A stretch of 64,000 nucleotides of DNA from Moraxella atlantae NBRC 14588 (GCF_001591265.1 NZ_BCUL01000005.1:62001-126000); one strand, 5' to 3'. Shown: positions 9,789 through 20,258, counted from the stretch's first letter. A program made the numbers and translations. The notes: a model not told the origin generated them from the letters alone.

Positions 9789-9814
9789 CGCTATACTGTT
9801 ACGCTATATTGTTA
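9789..9814. repeat. 13-bp tandem duplication
   Basis: CGCTATACTGTTA and CGCTATATTGTTA follow each other directly, one mismatch, between the permease and slyD. TATACT/TATATT within it resemble -10 elements, so the duplication may alter the slyD promoter. Confidence 0.75.
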
Positions 9815-9978
9815 CACAGCTTTGTGGTGAAATAGCCACAATCAAACCTTACTCACGCTATAATTCTACTAACGTTTTGGCGTAGGCAAGGGTTTGTTGA
9901 AGTGATTGGATTAAAATGACGCAAGCTATACGCGGATTTTAATATTGTATTGTTATTTATAGATTTAAGGATAAGATT

Positions 9979-10467
9979 ATGGCACAAATTGGCAATAACA
10001 GCGTAGTGCAATTTCATTACACCCTAAAAGATGACGACGGTAACATCATCGACCAATCAAGCTCTGAGCAACCATTGACTTACTTGCACGGTCACCAAAA
10101 CATCATCCCTGGTCTTGAAAATCAGCTATTGGGCAAAAATGTGGGTGACAAATTCACCGCAAGCGTCGCCCCTGCTGATGCGTATGGTGAATACGATGAC
10201 GCAGCGGTGCAAGAAGTACCACGTGCCAATTTTGAAGGCGTGGACGACATCGAACCTGGCATGCAATTTCAATCAGAAACTGAAGATGGCGACATCATTT
10301 TGGTCACTGTGCGCGACGTACAGCCCGATGTCGTTATCGTTGATGCCAATCACCCACTGGCAGGCAAAAACTTGCATTTTGACGTTGAAGTGGTTGATAT
10401 TCGCGATGCCAGCGAAGAAGAGTTGGCGCATGGTCACGCGCACGGTGTAGGCGGTCATCATCACTGA
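9979..10467 (+). CDS. slyD: FKBP-type peptidyl-prolyl isomerase, SlyD-like
   Basis: A cytoplasmic prolyl isomerase/chaperone of 162 residues. FKBP core with GNIIDQSS and PGLENQLLGKNVGDK, an insert-in-flap chaperone domain at about residues 70-130 (PAD-YG-Y then a beta-rich segment) and a short histidine-rich tail (GHAHGVGGHHH) that in SlyD binds Ni2+ and supplies hydrogenase assembly. The tail here is short compared with E. coli, so strong metal storage is doubtful. AAGGAT lies 7-9 nt before the ATG. A strong terminator follows. Confidence 0.9.
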   Translation: MAQIGNNSVVQFHYTLKDDDGNIIDQSSSEQPLTYLHGHQNIIPGLENQLLGKNVGDKFTASVAPADAYGEYDDAAVQEVPRANFEGVDDIEPGMQFQSETEDGDIILVTVRDVQPDVVIVDANHPLAGKNLHFDVEVVDIRDASEEELAHGHAHGVGGHHH

Positions 10468-10501
10468 TCGTCAAGCCACGGCACTATAAGCCCATGACAA
10501 T

Positions 10502-10532
10502 AAAAAACCCATCGTGCGATGGGTTTTTTTGT
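10502..10532 (+). terminator. Terminator after slyD
   Basis: AAAAAACCCATCG-TG-CGATGGGTTTTTT, a 13-bp stem with T-run. The remaining part of the 10468-10774 spacer shows nothing I can name. Confidence 0.9.
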
Positions 10533-10774
10533 TACTCTTTACCGCTTTAACAACTTGTGAGCATCCTGCCCATTGTGTCCTTATGCGATCTTCCTTGCCT
10601 TGTCATCCTGACAAGCATTCCTTTGGCGGCATATTATCCCTATCTCAATCCTTGAGTTCAGCCATTTGAGCCATTTGGTTCTGGTGACTGCTGCCGTTAA
10701 ATGCATTATGACAAAACACACGCAGCTTGGATAGCCGCCACAGCGTCAATGTTTGTACGCTATGGCTTACAATA

Positions 10775-12970
10775 TTAATGGCTTGTCTTGGGTTGTGTCA
10801 AACTATCAAGCATCACACGCGCTGCTTCTTGGATAAACGCTTCACTCTCAGGCAACTTGGGTCGCTCGGCTTGCTTCATACGGCTACGCGCTTCAAGCTC
10901 GGCATCTTGCGCGGCTTGGTAGGCTGCCCAATCGCGGTAAGGTGTTTGCCCTGTTGCGACGCGACGTTGGTTTTCTGCGGCTAAGGTTTCTTGCTCAAGG
11001 TGCAAGCGGTACGCGCGGCGATCATCAATGTTGAGCTTAACAGGTTTTTTGTCATCTTCTTCATTGCGAATGGCGTTGAGTTTTGCTAGATACACAAATT
11101 GTGGGTCACGCGCTTGGCGTTGTTTTGATGCTTGTGCCAAGGCTTGCACCGTATCGCTGCTGTAGTTGCCTGCAGGCATAAATGGTACGGCGCGGATGGT
11201 ATCCCATTTAAGTGGATTTTTCATGTAACGCTCGCCAAAATCTAGCCCTTCGTAGATATTAACCAGTGACACATCAGGCACCACGCCTTTATTTTGCGTA
11301 CTGCCGCCTGTGACGCGATAAAACTTGCGCTGGGTCAAGGTTGCCGAGCCAAGCGGCAAGTTATCGAGCTGAATTTGTGCCGAGCCTTTACCTGTCGTTG
11401 TGCTACCAATCACCAGTGCGCGCCCATAGTCTTGCATCGCTGCGGCAAAAATCTCACTTGCCGACGCTGAGCCGCCATTAATCAGCACCACCATAGGACC
11501 GGCGTATACTTGGCTGCCACCGTCTTCATCTTCATAAACTTGCACGTTGCCGCGGTTGTCGCGAATCTGCACCGTAGGGCCAGATTTGATAAACATACCA
11601 ATCATCTTGGAGACTTCATCGAGTGAACCGCCTGGATTGTCGCGTAAATCCACCACCAGTCCGTCGATGTTCTGTGCGTTGAGGGCATTGAGCGCGTTTT
11701 CGGTATCCACGCCTACGCTGCGGTAGCTCTCGCCTGCGCGACGTGCTTTGTAATTTAAATAAAAACTTGGAATCTCAAGCACCCCAATGCGTTTGGGCGT
11801 ACCGTTTTTATCATTCACCGTTACCACACGTTGGGTCACGCCCGTGTCGTCTTGTTTGATGACATCGCGCACCAAGCTTACGTTACGCGCCGCGCTATCG
11901 GGTGCGTTTTGTGACTTGACGCGAATGGTCACGGTTGAGCCTTTTTTACCGCGAATCAGATTGACAATTTCACGGGTAGACCAACCCACGGTATCGACCA
12001 TGTTGGTGCCTTCTGAGGCAACGCCGATGATTAAATCATTCGGTTTAATTTGCCCAGAACGTGCAGCAGGTCCACCATCAACCAAACTCATGATGCGCGT
12101 GTAATCGGGATTTTTGCGATCCGGCTGAATCGACACGCCAATACCGACCAACTCAAGGCTGTTTTGAATTTGTATTTCGGTGGCTTGTGTGGGTGCAAAG
12201 TAGCTGCTGTGTGGATCATACGCCGCCATGGCGGCATTAAGTAGCGACTCCACACGCTGGTCGGTATTGCGCCGCGCCATTTGCCCTTGTTGGCGTTTGA
12301 CACGATTGGCAAGAATTTGGCTGGGTGTGCGTGTTTCATTTTTTACCAAATCAGCGGCATCATATTGCCCTGCGTTGGCGGTAAAAAACTGGTCTTTGGC
12401 TTTTTCTTCTTCTTGGCTGAGCGTCAGCCCAATCAGCTGATAGGTCAGCTGCTGCTGCCAAAACGTGCGCTGGGCATCGGCATCGGCAAAATACGGCAAT
12501 TTTTCGCGGTCAATCACCACGCTGTCAGTGCGCTTAAGATTGACCGGCGTTTGCAAGAATTTTTGCGCATAATCATAGTATTGATTGGCGCGTTTTAGAT
12601 AGCGGTCATAAATTTCAAACGCGGCGTTGAGGTCGCCACGCTTGAGCATATCGGCAAACTGATTGCCATATTTTTGGTTAAATTCATCAATATCGGTTTG
12701 TAAAAACAGGCTGTGGTTGGGGTCAAGCGCCTCATAATAATTGGTTAAAATCTCCTTTCCTGTGGCGGTAGTCAGATGTTTGTCCAAATAGTGGCTGCGG
12801 TCTAAGCGTGCGGCAATATCGCGCGTGACTTGACGCTGCTCGCTGGTGGGTGCTTGTGCGCTGACGCTTTGGGGGTCTTGCGCGGCGGTCGCGCTGTGGT
12901 AGCTTTGCAACAAGACACTGCCGCCTAAAATCAGTGTCAGCAGGCTTGCGGTCAGTTGTTTGTAGTGCAT
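10775..12970 (-). CDS. prc: Carboxy-terminal (tail-specific) processing protease Prc
   Basis: A periplasmic serine protease that degrades misfolded and tagged proteins and trims murein hydrolases or PBP3. 731 residues: signal peptide (about 1-30, ending near ATA-AQD), N-terminal helical domain, PDZ domain (about 240-330, ELVGIGVSIQ), and S41 protease domain with catalytic Ser at about residue 503 in GGSASASEIF and Lys at about 528 in TTTGKGSAQ. The spacing of 25 residues equals E. coli Ser430/Lys455. The frame extends to a TTG at 12988, but the ATG at 12970 places the signal peptide properly. Confidence 0.94.
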   Translation of the reverse strand: MHYKQLTASLLTLILGGSVLLQSYHSATAAQDPQSVSAQAPTSEQRQVTRDIAARLDRSHYLDKHLTTATGKEILTNYYEALDPNHSLFLQTDIDEFNQKYGNQFADMLKRGDLNAAFEIYDRYLKRANQYYDYAQKFLQTPVNLKRTDSVVIDREKLPYFADADAQRTFWQQQLTYQLIGLTLSQEEEKAKDQFFTANAGQYDAADLVKNETRTPSQILANRVKRQQGQMARRNTDQRVESLLNAAMAAYDPHSSYFAPTQATEIQIQNSLELVGIGVSIQPDRKNPDYTRIMSLVDGGPAARSGQIKPNDLIIGVASEGTNMVDTVGWSTREIVNLIRGKKGSTVTIRVKSQNAPDSAARNVSLVRDVIKQDDTGVTQRVVTVNDKNGTPKRIGVLEIPSFYLNYKARRAGESYRSVGVDTENALNALNAQNIDGLVVDLRDNPGGSLDEVSKMIGMFIKSGPTVQIRDNRGNVQVYEDEDGGSQVYAGPMVVLINGGSASASEIFAAAMQDYGRALVIGSTTTGKGSAQIQLDNLPLGSATLTQRKFYRVTGGSTQNKGVVPDVSLVNIYEGLDFGERYMKNPLKWDTIRAVPFMPAGNYSSDTVQALAQASKQRQARDPQFVYLAKLNAIRNEEDDKKPVKLNIDDRRAYRLHLEQETLAAENQRRVATGQTPYRDWAAYQAAQDAELEARSRMKQAERPKLPESEAFIQEAARVMLDSLTQPKTSH

Positions 12971-13183
12971 GAAAAATCCGTCACCCAATGGATAACTAAA
13001 CTTGGGTTAAAATAGTGCGCAATTTATGGAAAAAACGTTTGGACATCGCGCCCAATCGTCAGTCAGTCTAGCTTGACATTGTGCCATGCCAGCCGCCGAT
13101 TGACTATAAGAAAGCTGTAAACAAATTCCGTAAATTGTTGCTGAGATTTAAACGATATATTTTAAATTTATTTTAAGCTAAAT

Positions 13184-14956
13184 TTATACCAATTTTTCTA
13201 ACAATTGCGTCAGTGTGAGCAGCTGTTTTTCACCATCACGGCGATTGACGTACTCGTACAGGGTTTGTGCAGGGTCATCGTGAATATTTTTGTCAGAAAT
13301 AACCACACGATGCGGAATACCGACCAATTCTAAGTCAGCAAACTTCACGCCTGCGCGCTCGTCGCGATCATCAAGTAGCACATCCGCGCCACGCGCTTGT
13401 AGGGTTGCATACAGCTGTTCGCCCAGCTTCATGGCAGAGTCTTGTGCTGCGTCTTTGAATTTGCCCTTGATCATCGGCACGATCACCACGTCAAATGGCG
13501 CAATACTCTCACCTGTTGTGCTGATATTCCAAATAATACCGCGTTCATCGTGGTTTTGTTCAATCGCTGCTGCCACAATGCGCGTCACGCCAATGCCATA
13601 ACAGCCCATCAACGGCGTAACCGGCTTGCCGTCTTCGCCAGTGACGGTGACATTCAGCGCGCGGCTGTATTTGTCACCAAGTTGGAAAATATGCCCAACC
13701 TCGATACCGCGGCGGATGCGCAACGTGCCTTGCCCGTCGGGGGATGGATCGCCCTCAACGACGTTACGAATATCTGCTACAGCGGCAACCTCGGCATCGC
13801 GTTGCCAGTTTACGCCTGTGGCATGAAATCCTGCCCGATTGGCACCGCTGACAAAGTCTGATAGCACCGCCGCGCTGCGATCTACGATGACAGGCATGGG
13901 CAAGTCAAACACGCCGATATAGCCTTTGTGTAGTCCTGCTGCTGCCATTGCCGCTTCGCTTGCCATGGTCAAAGGTAGTTTGACTTGTGGCAATTTTTCG
14001 GCTTTGACCTCATTTAGCGTGTGATCACCGCGTAGCACCAACGCAACCAACGTTGGCACGCCGTCCTCAGTAGGCTCACCTTCTACAATCAAGGTTTTGA
14101 CAGTTTGGCTTAGCGGAATATCGAGGTGGGCGGCCACTTGCTCACAGGTCGGCATATCGGGGGTGGCAACGTCTTGCTTGCTTTGCGTGCCTTGACCGAA
14201 TTCAATACGATCCAAAGCGCGTTGATCGGCATCCACGGTCACGGCTTCGGCAAGCTCAATATTGGCGGCAAAATCCGACGTGTCTGAAAAGACGATATCA
14301 TCTTCACCGCTACTTGCCAGTACTTGAAATTCATGGGACGCAGAACCGCCGATCGCGCCAGTATCGGCTTGTACAGCGCGAAAATCCAGCCCCAAGCGCG
14401 TAAAAATATTGCTATATGCGCGATACATCACATCATAGGTTTGTTGCAACGAATCGGGATTGACATGAAACGAATACGCATCTTTCATGATAAATTCACG
14501 CGAGCGCATCACGCCAAAACGTGGGCGGATTTCATCGCGGAATTTGGTTTGGATTTGGTAATAATTCACAGGTAGCTGTTTGTAGCTTTTGAGCAAGGCG
14601 CGCGCGATATCCGTGATGACTTCCTCATGGGTAGGGCCTAAAACAAAATCGCGCTGGTGGCGGTCTTGAAAACGCAGCAATTCTGGGCCATACGCGCCAA
14701 ACCGTCCCGATTCTTGCCACAGCTCGGCAGGCTGGGTGACAGGCATCAATAGCTCTTGCGCGCCTGCTGCGTCCATTTCTTCACGGATGATGGTTTGCAC
14801 TTTTTTGAGCGTGCGCAAGCCCATCGGCAGCCATGTGTACAGCCCCGATGCCAATTTGCGAATCAAGCCTGCACGAATCATCAGCTGGCTTGATACGATA
14901 TCGGCATCGCTAGGGATTTCTTTGAGGGTAGCAAAGGTAAATTGGCTGGCGCGCAT
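13184..14956 (-). CDS. proS: Prolyl-tRNA synthetase, bacterial type with editing domain
   Basis: Charges tRNA-Pro and clears Ala-tRNA-Pro. 590 residues. Class II motifs are visible: [15 protein letters not shown] near residue 30, motif 2 with [28 protein letters not shown] (about 137-164), and motif 3 GCYGIGVTR near 450. The insertion editing domain (about 225-400) lies between motifs 2 and 3. A C-terminal anticodon-binding domain follows, with the [22 protein letters not shown] stretch. Slightly longer than E. coli (572). AAGGTG precedes the ATG. No neighbour shares its strand closely. Confidence 0.96.
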   Translation of the reverse strand: MRASQFTFATLKEIPSDADIVSSQLMIRAGLIRKLASGLYTWLPMGLRTLKKVQTIIREEMDAAGAQELLMPVTQPAELWQESGRFGAYGPELLRFQDRHQRDFVLGPTHEEVITDIARALLKSYKQLPVNYYQIQTKFRDEIRPRFGVMRSREFIMKDAYSFHVNPDSLQQTYDVMYRAYSNIFTRLGLDFRAVQADTGAIGGSASHEFQVLASSGEDDIVFSDTSDFAANIELAEAVTVDADQRALDRIEFGQGTQSKQDVATPDMPTCEQVAAHLDIPLSQTVKTLIVEGEPTEDGVPTLVALVLRGDHTLNEVKAEKLPQVKLPLTMASEAAMAAAGLHKGYIGVFDLPMPVIVDRSAAVLSDFVSGANRAGFHATGVNWQRDAEVAAVADIRNVVEGDPSPDGQGTLRIRRGIEVGHIFQLGDKYSRALNVTVTGEDGKPVTPLMGCYGIGVTRIVAAAIEQNHDERGIIWNISTTGESIAPFDVVIVPMIKGKFKDAAQDSAMKLGEQLYATLQARGADVLLDDRDERAGVKFADLELVGIPHRVVISDKNIHDDPAQTLYEYVNRRDGEKQLLTLTQLLEKLV

Positions 14957-15308
14957 GGGTCACCTTGAATATTTAACAAATAACAAGTAAAAATTGATTG
15001 TTGATCATCAAAAACTGCAGGCAGTGGCTCAGGTTTGGACGCTTAAAAAATTATCAAACCTAGCCATATGCCATCGCACGATGATTTGCCGCGTATTGTA
15101 GCAGTTTTTACTGCCTTGTGTGTGAGTAAGTCGGGCGATCGGTTGCGGTTGTGTAAAATATCGCTAAATTTTGCTTTACACGCCTTGTCGTTACTGTATC
15201 TGATACTTACTAACATTTATAATTTTGCTTAATCTTTTTGCTTTATTGGTTTTGCCTTGATTTTATTTTGCCTGCATCTTTAAAAAACTCACGCCATACG
15301 GAGACTGT
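14957..15308. other. Divergent intergenic region proS / DUF4230 gene
   Basis: 352 bp, AT-rich, no convincing ORF, no RNA gene recognised. Must contain promoters for both flanking genes. I see no clear terminator or regulatory repeat. Confidence 0.5.
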
Positions 15309-16007
15309 ATGCAACCTACTTCAACGCCGCCAACTGATCCACGCCCCACCACAGAGCCTGCCACACCTGTGGTTCGTGTCAAGCCTGCCTCAACGTTTGG
15401 GCGATGGTTATCTTTATTGCTCTTGACGCTGATCGCTTTGTCTTTGCTGGGTGGCTTGGCATTGTATTGGCGTCATTCACAACCTGCTCCAGTGGAAACC
15501 ATCAGCCGCGAGGGAGTCATTAGCAAAATTCAAACGCTCAACCGCTTACAAACCGTGGTCTACAACGTTGATACCGTCATCACCAGTCAAAAAGAAGGCA
15601 ACTGGTATGCGCTGTGGCAAGACCATCAAAAGGCGTTGTTTGTTGCACATGGACGCGTACAAGCAGGTATTGATTTAAGCCAATTGACCCCGACCAACGT
15701 GCAAGTTGAGCCTGAAACCCGAAACGTCACCATCACTTTGCCGCCTGCGCAGGTGCTTGAAACGTATCTTGACAACATCGAGGTGTATGACATCAACACA
15801 GGGCTATTTAATATGTTTAGTGCTGACCCACAGCTGTTTGCCCAAGCGCAGACTGTTGGCAAGCGTCAAGTATTGTCGTCGGCATGCCGCGCCGATATCT
15901 TAAAACTGGCGACAGACAACGCGCAAAAACAAGTGCAATCGCTGTTTGCTTTAGCTGATTTAAATGTGATTGTTAATACCGTGCCACCCAAAGCCTGCGC
16001 CAGCTAA
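15309..16007 (+). CDS. DUF4230 membrane-anchored protein
   Basis: 232 residues. A Pro/Thr-rich cytoplasmic N-terminus (1-28), one hydrophobic helix (about 32-52: LSLLLLTLIALSLLGGLALY), then an extracytoplasmic DUF4230 domain that begins ISREGVISKIQTLNRLQTVVYNVDTVI. Function unknown in the family; members sit in the inner membrane facing the periplasm. CGGAG is 6 nt before the ATG. The gene appears monocistronic and is followed by a 243-bp spacer before the GTPase locus. Confidence 0.8.
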   Translation: MQPTSTPPTDPRPTTEPATPVVRVKPASTFGRWLSLLLLTLIALSLLGGLALYWRHSQPAPVETISREGVISKIQTLNRLQTVVYNVDTVITSQKEGNWYALWQDHQKALFVAHGRVQAGIDLSQLTPTNVQVEPETRNVTITLPPAQVLETYLDNIEVYDINTGLFNMFSADPQLFAQAQTVGKRQVLSSACRADILKLATDNAQKQVQSLFALADLNVIVNTVPPKACAS

Positions 16008-16250
16008 TTGTTGGCGAACTTAGCAAAAACCTCAATGTGTTCAACAAGTTTGACAAAATTTGAACAAAAATTAGCGACAAACGGCAGTGTTTAGCAGGCG
16101 CAATGATTGGCTGATTGATTAGAAAATTGCTACAATCTTGCTAGGATTTATCATCTTGCGTTTGCTATTTTTTGCTTGTTGCTGTTGCTCACTTGATCGA
16201 CCACAAATTTTCATTGACCACCAAAAATTGCCAAAAATGGAGAGACGACT

Positions 16251-17654
16251 ATGCCCATGAATGCCGCTGATGATTCATCGATCAAAAAGGTATTGCGCAT
16301 TGCACTGGTCGGCATCCGCTCGGCAGACCAAGTCATGCTCAAAGGCTATTTGCGCGTGATTCTGCGCCTTGAAGCGGATTTAGAATGGGTGTCGGCAAAT
16401 TCTCCCAATATTGATTTGTTTGTGATCAACAATGAATTTCGCCATGCCGATAGCGTGGTGAAATTGTTACACAGCAAAACCGACACTGCCGCGCTGTATG
16501 TCGATCGGGCTGCCAATGGACAAGGCAGCATTGCAGGCGATACCTTAGTGCTGCCGCTCAAAGAAGTCAATGAATTAAGCGGCTGGCTGTACGCGCACAT
16601 TGCAAGCCTTGGCGGCAATCCACAAGCCGTACCAAAAAATCAGCCCACAGTAAGCTCAGCCAACAGCGTGCCACTGTCTAGCAGTACCGCACAGACCACC
16701 ACACAAGCCACCACGCAGCCTACTGGCAAAGCCGCTCAGCCACGCACGTTGGATGAGGTTTTACAAAGCCGCGCTGGTGCCGCCAGTGCTAGCGCGCAGC
16801 CCATCAGCCCGGCACCCAGTGTAACCGCTAGCACAAACGCCAGCAGCCCTGCATCCACGTACCCCTCTGTGGCGCATGTAACAGCCGACGCCAGTCAGCG
16901 GCGCGCCTTTATTCAGCTGATCTGTCAGTTACATGACCGCCGCAAAGCGCAAGATAAAATTTGGGTTATTCAAAACCTTGATGGGCAAGCGATGGTGTAT
17001 TTTTCACCCAAACATCAAAAAATTTATATCACACCTGATCATTTGGCGTTCACTGTGAATAGCGATTGGCAGCTAGCCACCATCGTCACCTTACCCAATG
17101 AAGCCAAACCGTACGCACACGACATGGTGCAATGGCTGTGGCAGCAGGCGTCAACCCATGCCGAACTGCTTGCCCCTGTGATAGACAGCCTACCCACCAG
17201 CACGCTTAGCAGTTGGGTCAAGCCGCAAGCCGATAACCAACGCCATGACCGCCTATTGCTACAGGCGATTTGGGAGCGGCAAGCCCTCAGCCCCACCCAA
17301 GCCGCACAGTTTGCCAACATAGATGTTGCTACCGCATGCAGTACATGGGCAGGTCTGCTCGCTGCAGGTGTGCTGCAGGATCATGTCTATCAAGCACTAG
17401 CAAATCATACGCTTGCTTCTGCTGAACCTTCCGCGCAAGCCATCCATGTAGCCGCACCCCCAACCGTTGCCACCCAACCATCAAGCCCAACATCAGCCGC
17501 TGCTGCGCCAATCACATCACCCACCCCGACGGTGAGTCAATCAAGTCTTACCAATCAGTCAGACGTGCAGACTGCTAGCAGTACTGGGGCGGATCTGCCC
17601 AAAGGCAATATGGGCGGCTTTTTGTCACGTTTACGGCGCAAACTTGGTCTATAA
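16251..17654 (+). CDS. Large linker-rich protein of the GTPase/roadblock locus, unknown function
   Basis: 467 residues, no family I can name with certainty. Residues 10-125 resemble an alpha/beta, response-regulator-like fold (strands VLRIALVGI, DLFVINNE, ALYVD) but lack an evident phospho-acceptor acidic pocket. A Ser/Thr/Ala/Gln-rich linker (about 130-215) follows. Residues 218-385 form a globular part with a DKIWVIQNLDGQAMVYFSP strand pair and a helical winged-helix-like segment ending in STWAGLLAAGVLQDHVY. Another low-complexity linker leads to a conserved-looking basic amphipathic tail, GGFLSRLRRKLGL, that could bind membrane. It lies upstream of the GTPase and roadblock genes on the same strand. 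Confidence 0.7.
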   Translation: MPMNAADDSSIKKVLRIALVGIRSADQVMLKGYLRVILRLEADLEWVSANSPNIDLFVINNEFRHADSVVKLLHSKTDTAALYVDRAANGQGSIAGDTLVLPLKEVNELSGWLYAHIASLGGNPQAVPKNQPTVSSANSVPLSSSTAQTTTQATTQPTGKAAQPRTLDEVLQSRAGAASASAQPISPAPSVTASTNASSPASTYPSVAHVTADASQRRAFIQLICQLHDRRKAQDKIWVIQNLDGQAMVYFSPKHQKIYITPDHLAFTVNSDWQLATIVTLPNEAKPYAHDMVQWLWQQASTHAELLAPVIDSLPTSTLSSWVKPQADNQRHDRLLLQAIWERQALSPTQAAQFANIDVATACSTWAGLLAAGVLQDHVYQALANHTLASAEPSAQAIHVAAPPTVATQPSSPTSAAAAPITSPTPTVSQSSLTNQSDVQTASSTGADLPKGNMGGFLSRLRRKLGL

Positions 17655-17818
17655 CCGATTGTTGGGATAAAGTTCTGTCACGCAACATTAATTCTCGCGA
17701 AATTTGGCAACAAATCTTTACGTTTTTGCTTAGATTTGGTGTATCATAACGCAAGCTTTTATCATCTTTCACGGCGTATAAGTTGCTTGGCTGCGCCGCT
17801 TTTGATTAGGAAACCCTC

Positions 17819-18352
17819 ATGCAACGCCTTAAAATCGTATTTAGCGGACCGATGGGCGCAGGCAAAACACAGGCGATTGCCAGCCTATCAGACATCCCCG
17901 TCGTCTCAACCGAAGCCAAAAATACCGATCTACAAACCAATGCCAAAGCCTTGACAACCGTTGGTATGGACTACGGCGAGCTGACCCTAGAAGGCGGTGC
18001 GAGCATCGGGCTATACGGCACACCAGGACAAGAGCGGTTCAACTTTATTTGGCCAATCCTATCGCAAGGCGCGTTAGGTATTATCTTGCTGATTGATCAT
18101 TCAGCCGCCGATCCAGTTGCCGATTTGGCAAATTATTTAGATACCTTTAGCAAGATTTATCATGGGCGCATTGTGGTAGGTGTCAGCCAAGTGGATAAAG
18201 CGCCAGAGCGCGATTTTGCCATTTACCGCGACTGGTTGGCAGAGCACCAAAAAAATCTACCTATCTTTCCTGTCGATATGCGTAAGCGTGAAGATGTCTT
18301 GTTGCTGGTTGATACCATCATTGCATCGCTTGAGCTATCTGAAATGGCATAG
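17819..18352 (+). CDS. MglA-like small GTPase / ATP-GTP-binding protein
   Basis: 177 residues, single P-loop GTPase domain. Walker A is GPMGAGKTQ (residues 10-18); switch II is LYGTPGQERFNFIW, the Ras/MglA-type GTPGQERF. The G4 motif expected as NKxD reads SQVD (in VGVSQVDKA), so guanine specificity rests on Asp only. Small Ras-like GTPases of bacteria set cell polarity (MglA in Myxococcus) with a roadblock GAP partner (MglB), and a roadblock gene follows 56 bp downstream. Role in polarity or type IV pilus control is inference. Compact, with no membrane segment. Confidence 0.82.
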   Translation: MQRLKIVFSGPMGAGKTQAIASLSDIPVVSTEAKNTDLQTNAKALTTVGMDYGELTLEGGASIGLYGTPGQERFNFIWPILSQGALGIILLIDHSAADPVADLANYLDTFSKIYHGRIVVGVSQVDKAPERDFAIYRDWLAEHQKNLPIFPVDMRKREDVLLLVDTIIASLELSEMA

Positions 18353-18408
18353 ACTTGCCAAGTCGCAATCGTATTATTTGAATTTAAAAAATTGATGGAA
18401 ACTAGCGT

Positions 18409-18849
18409 ATGAGCGATAATATTTTTAACATGGAAAACCGCGTCAAACCCAACGAGCGTTTTTTGTCTTTGGCCAAAGATGCGTTACAAGATTTGTTGGT
18501 CAGCACCAATGGTTTAGACGGTGTATTGTTGGCATCTACCGACGGTTTTGAGGTAGTTTCACTGTTCCAACAAAACTATGACGGTGGTAAATTATCTGCT
18601 GTCGGTAGCTCAATTTTGGCACTGGTGCAAGCCTTGGTCACCGAAGCACACCTAATCGGCTGTCGCTCGGTGATTTTGGATGCTGAAAATGGCAAAATTA
18701 TGATTAGCGCGGTACCCAATGCCAACCAACCAATGATTGTAATTTTGCTGACCAAACAGCAAGTTTTGCTCGGTCAGCTGATGCACGGACTCAACAAAAC
18801 TGTCAAACAGTTGGTTGAATTAGACGCACAATACAACACCAAAGCTTAA
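18409..18849 (+). CDS. Roadblock/LC7 domain protein, probable GTPase partner
   Basis: 146 residues. A roadblock/LC7 fold with the typical LVSTNGLDGVLLASTDGFEVVS opening (about 32-53), a central helix SSILALVQALVTEAHLIG, and a GKIMISAVPN strand followed by a second amphipathic helix. In MglB-like proteins this homodimeric fold acts as GTPase-activating partner. A 20-30 residue N-terminal extension precedes the domain. The gene is 56 bp behind the GTPase and ends at a terminator, so the three genes from 16251 probably form one unit. Confidence 0.85.
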   Translation: MSDNIFNMENRVKPNERFLSLAKDALQDLLVSTNGLDGVLLASTDGFEVVSLFQQNYDGGKLSAVGSSILALVQALVTEAHLIGCRSVILDAENGKIMISAVPNANQPMIVILLTKQQVLLGQLMHGLNKTVKQLVELDAQYNTKA

Positions 18850-18880
18850 GTTTTTTTATGCCAGTTTGAGGCACAACAGC

Positions 18881-18908
18881 AAACCGCCACAACAAAGGCG
18901 GTTTTTTA
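18881..18908 (+). terminator. Terminator after roadblock gene
   Basis: AACCGCC, 8-nt loop, GGCGGTT followed by TTTT; 32 nt after the stop codon. Confidence 0.85.
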
Positions 18909-18913
18909 TTGCA

Positions 18914-18948
18914 TACAAAAAAACCGCTGCCCATCAACAGCGGTTTTT
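18914..18948 (-). terminator. Terminator of glyA
   Basis: AAAAACCGCTG / CAGCGGTTTTT inverted repeat with an 8-nt loop; T-run on the minus strand just beyond the glyA stop. Its stem resembles the terminator at 2047-2083. Confidence 0.85.
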
Positions 18949-18965
18949 GCTTGCGCGCTATCATT

Positions 18966-20234
18966 TTAGTTCACGCCACTGGCGTATTCATAAACAGGGA
19001 ATTTGGCGCAGACTGCTTTGACTTTTTCGCGCACCGCATGGATGGTCGCTTCATCGCCACGGCTGTCTAACACATCACAAATCCAGTTTGCCAAATCACG
19101 CACTTCATTTTCACCAAATCCGCGTGTGGTCACCGCAGGGGTACCGATACGAATGCCTGAGGTCACAAACGGTGATTTAGGGTCATTGGGCACCGCGTTT
19201 TTGTTGACGGTGATGTAGGCATCACCCAGCCATTTGTCAGCTTCTTTGCCTGTGATCCCTTGTTTGATTAGGCTGATGAGCATCAAATGGTTTTCGGTAC
19301 CGCCAGACACGATGTCATAACCGCGTTGATTGATGACTTCTGCCATCGCTTTGGCATTGGCAACCACTTGGCGTTGATACGTTTTAAAATCATCAGACAA
19401 CGCTTCTTTAAAACAAATCGCCTTGGCGGCAATGGCGTGCATCAACGGGCCGCCTTGGTTACCAGGGAAGACAGCAGAGTTAAGTTTTTTCTCAATCTCA
19501 GGGTTGGCTTTCGCCAAAATCAAGCCTGAGCGTGGACCACGCAAGGTTTTGTGGGTGGTGGTGGTGGTGACATCGGCGATTTGCACGGGGCTTGGGTACA
19601 CGCCTGCCGCAACCAAACCTGCAACGTGCGCCATATCCACCATCAGGTATGCGCCCACACTATCGGCAATTTCACGGAATTTTTGCCAATCAACCACTTG
19701 GCTGTAGGCTGAGAAACCTGCGATAATCATTTTGGGCTTGTGTTCTTGCGCAAGGCGTGCCACTTCGTCATAGTCAATTTGACCTGTGGTTTTGTCGATG
19801 CCGTATTGCACCGCGTTATAATTGATGCCAGAAAAATTGACATGCGCGCCATGGGTCAAGTGTCCACCATCAGCAAGGCTCATGCCCATTACAGTATCAC
19901 CTGCTTGCAATAGCGCCAAAAATACCGCGCTGTTGGCTTGGCTGCCTGCGTGTGGCTGCACGTTGGCGTAGTCTGCGCCAAACAATTCTTTGGCACGGTC
20001 AATCGCCAACTGCTCAACGACATCGACGTGTTCACAGCCGCCATAATAGCGTTTGCCAGGATAGCCTTCGGCATATTTGTTGGTTAGCTGGCTGCCTTGC
20101 GCTTCCATGACCGCTGGTGAGCAGTAGTTTTCTGACGCAATCAGCTCGATGTGATCTTCTTGACGCTTGGCTTCTGCGTCCATCGCCGCAGCAAGCTCAG
20201 GGTCAAACTCGTGAATCGTGATAGCCTTAAACAT
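18966..20234 (-). CDS. glyA: Serine hydroxymethyltransferase
   Basis: PLP enzyme interconverting serine + tetrahydrofolate and glycine + 5,10-methylene-THF, the main one-carbon source. 422 residues; [13 protein letters not shown] near residue 28, [19 protein letters not shown] around 197-215, and the PLP lysine in [14 protein letters not shown] (about residue 230). AAAAGGG lies upstream of the ATG at 20234. The 5' flank is unusual: a transposable element (20259-20605) begins about 25 bp before the start codon, so the leader or promoter has been altered. Confidence 0.97.
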   Translation of the reverse strand: MFKAITIHEFDPELAAAMDAEAKRQEDHIELIASENYCSPAVMEAQGSQLTNKYAEGYPGKRYYGGCEHVDVVEQLAIDRAKELFGADYANVQPHAGSQANSAVFLALLQAGDTVMGMSLADGGHLTHGAHVNFSGINYNAVQYGIDKTTGQIDYDEVARLAQEHKPKMIIAGFSAYSQVVDWQKFREIADSVGAYLMVDMAHVAGLVAAGVYPSPVQIADVTTTTTHKTLRGPRSGLILAKANPEIEKKLNSAVFPGNQGGPLMHAIAAKAICFKEALSDDFKTYQRQVVANAKAMAEVINQRGYDIVSGGTENHLMLISLIKQGITGKEADKWLGDAYITVNKNAVPNDPKSPFVTSGIRIGTPAVTTRGFGENEVRDLANWICDVLDSRGDEATIHAVREKVKAVCAKFPVYEYASGVN

Positions 20235-20258
20235 GGTAGCACCCTTTTGACAATAGCT

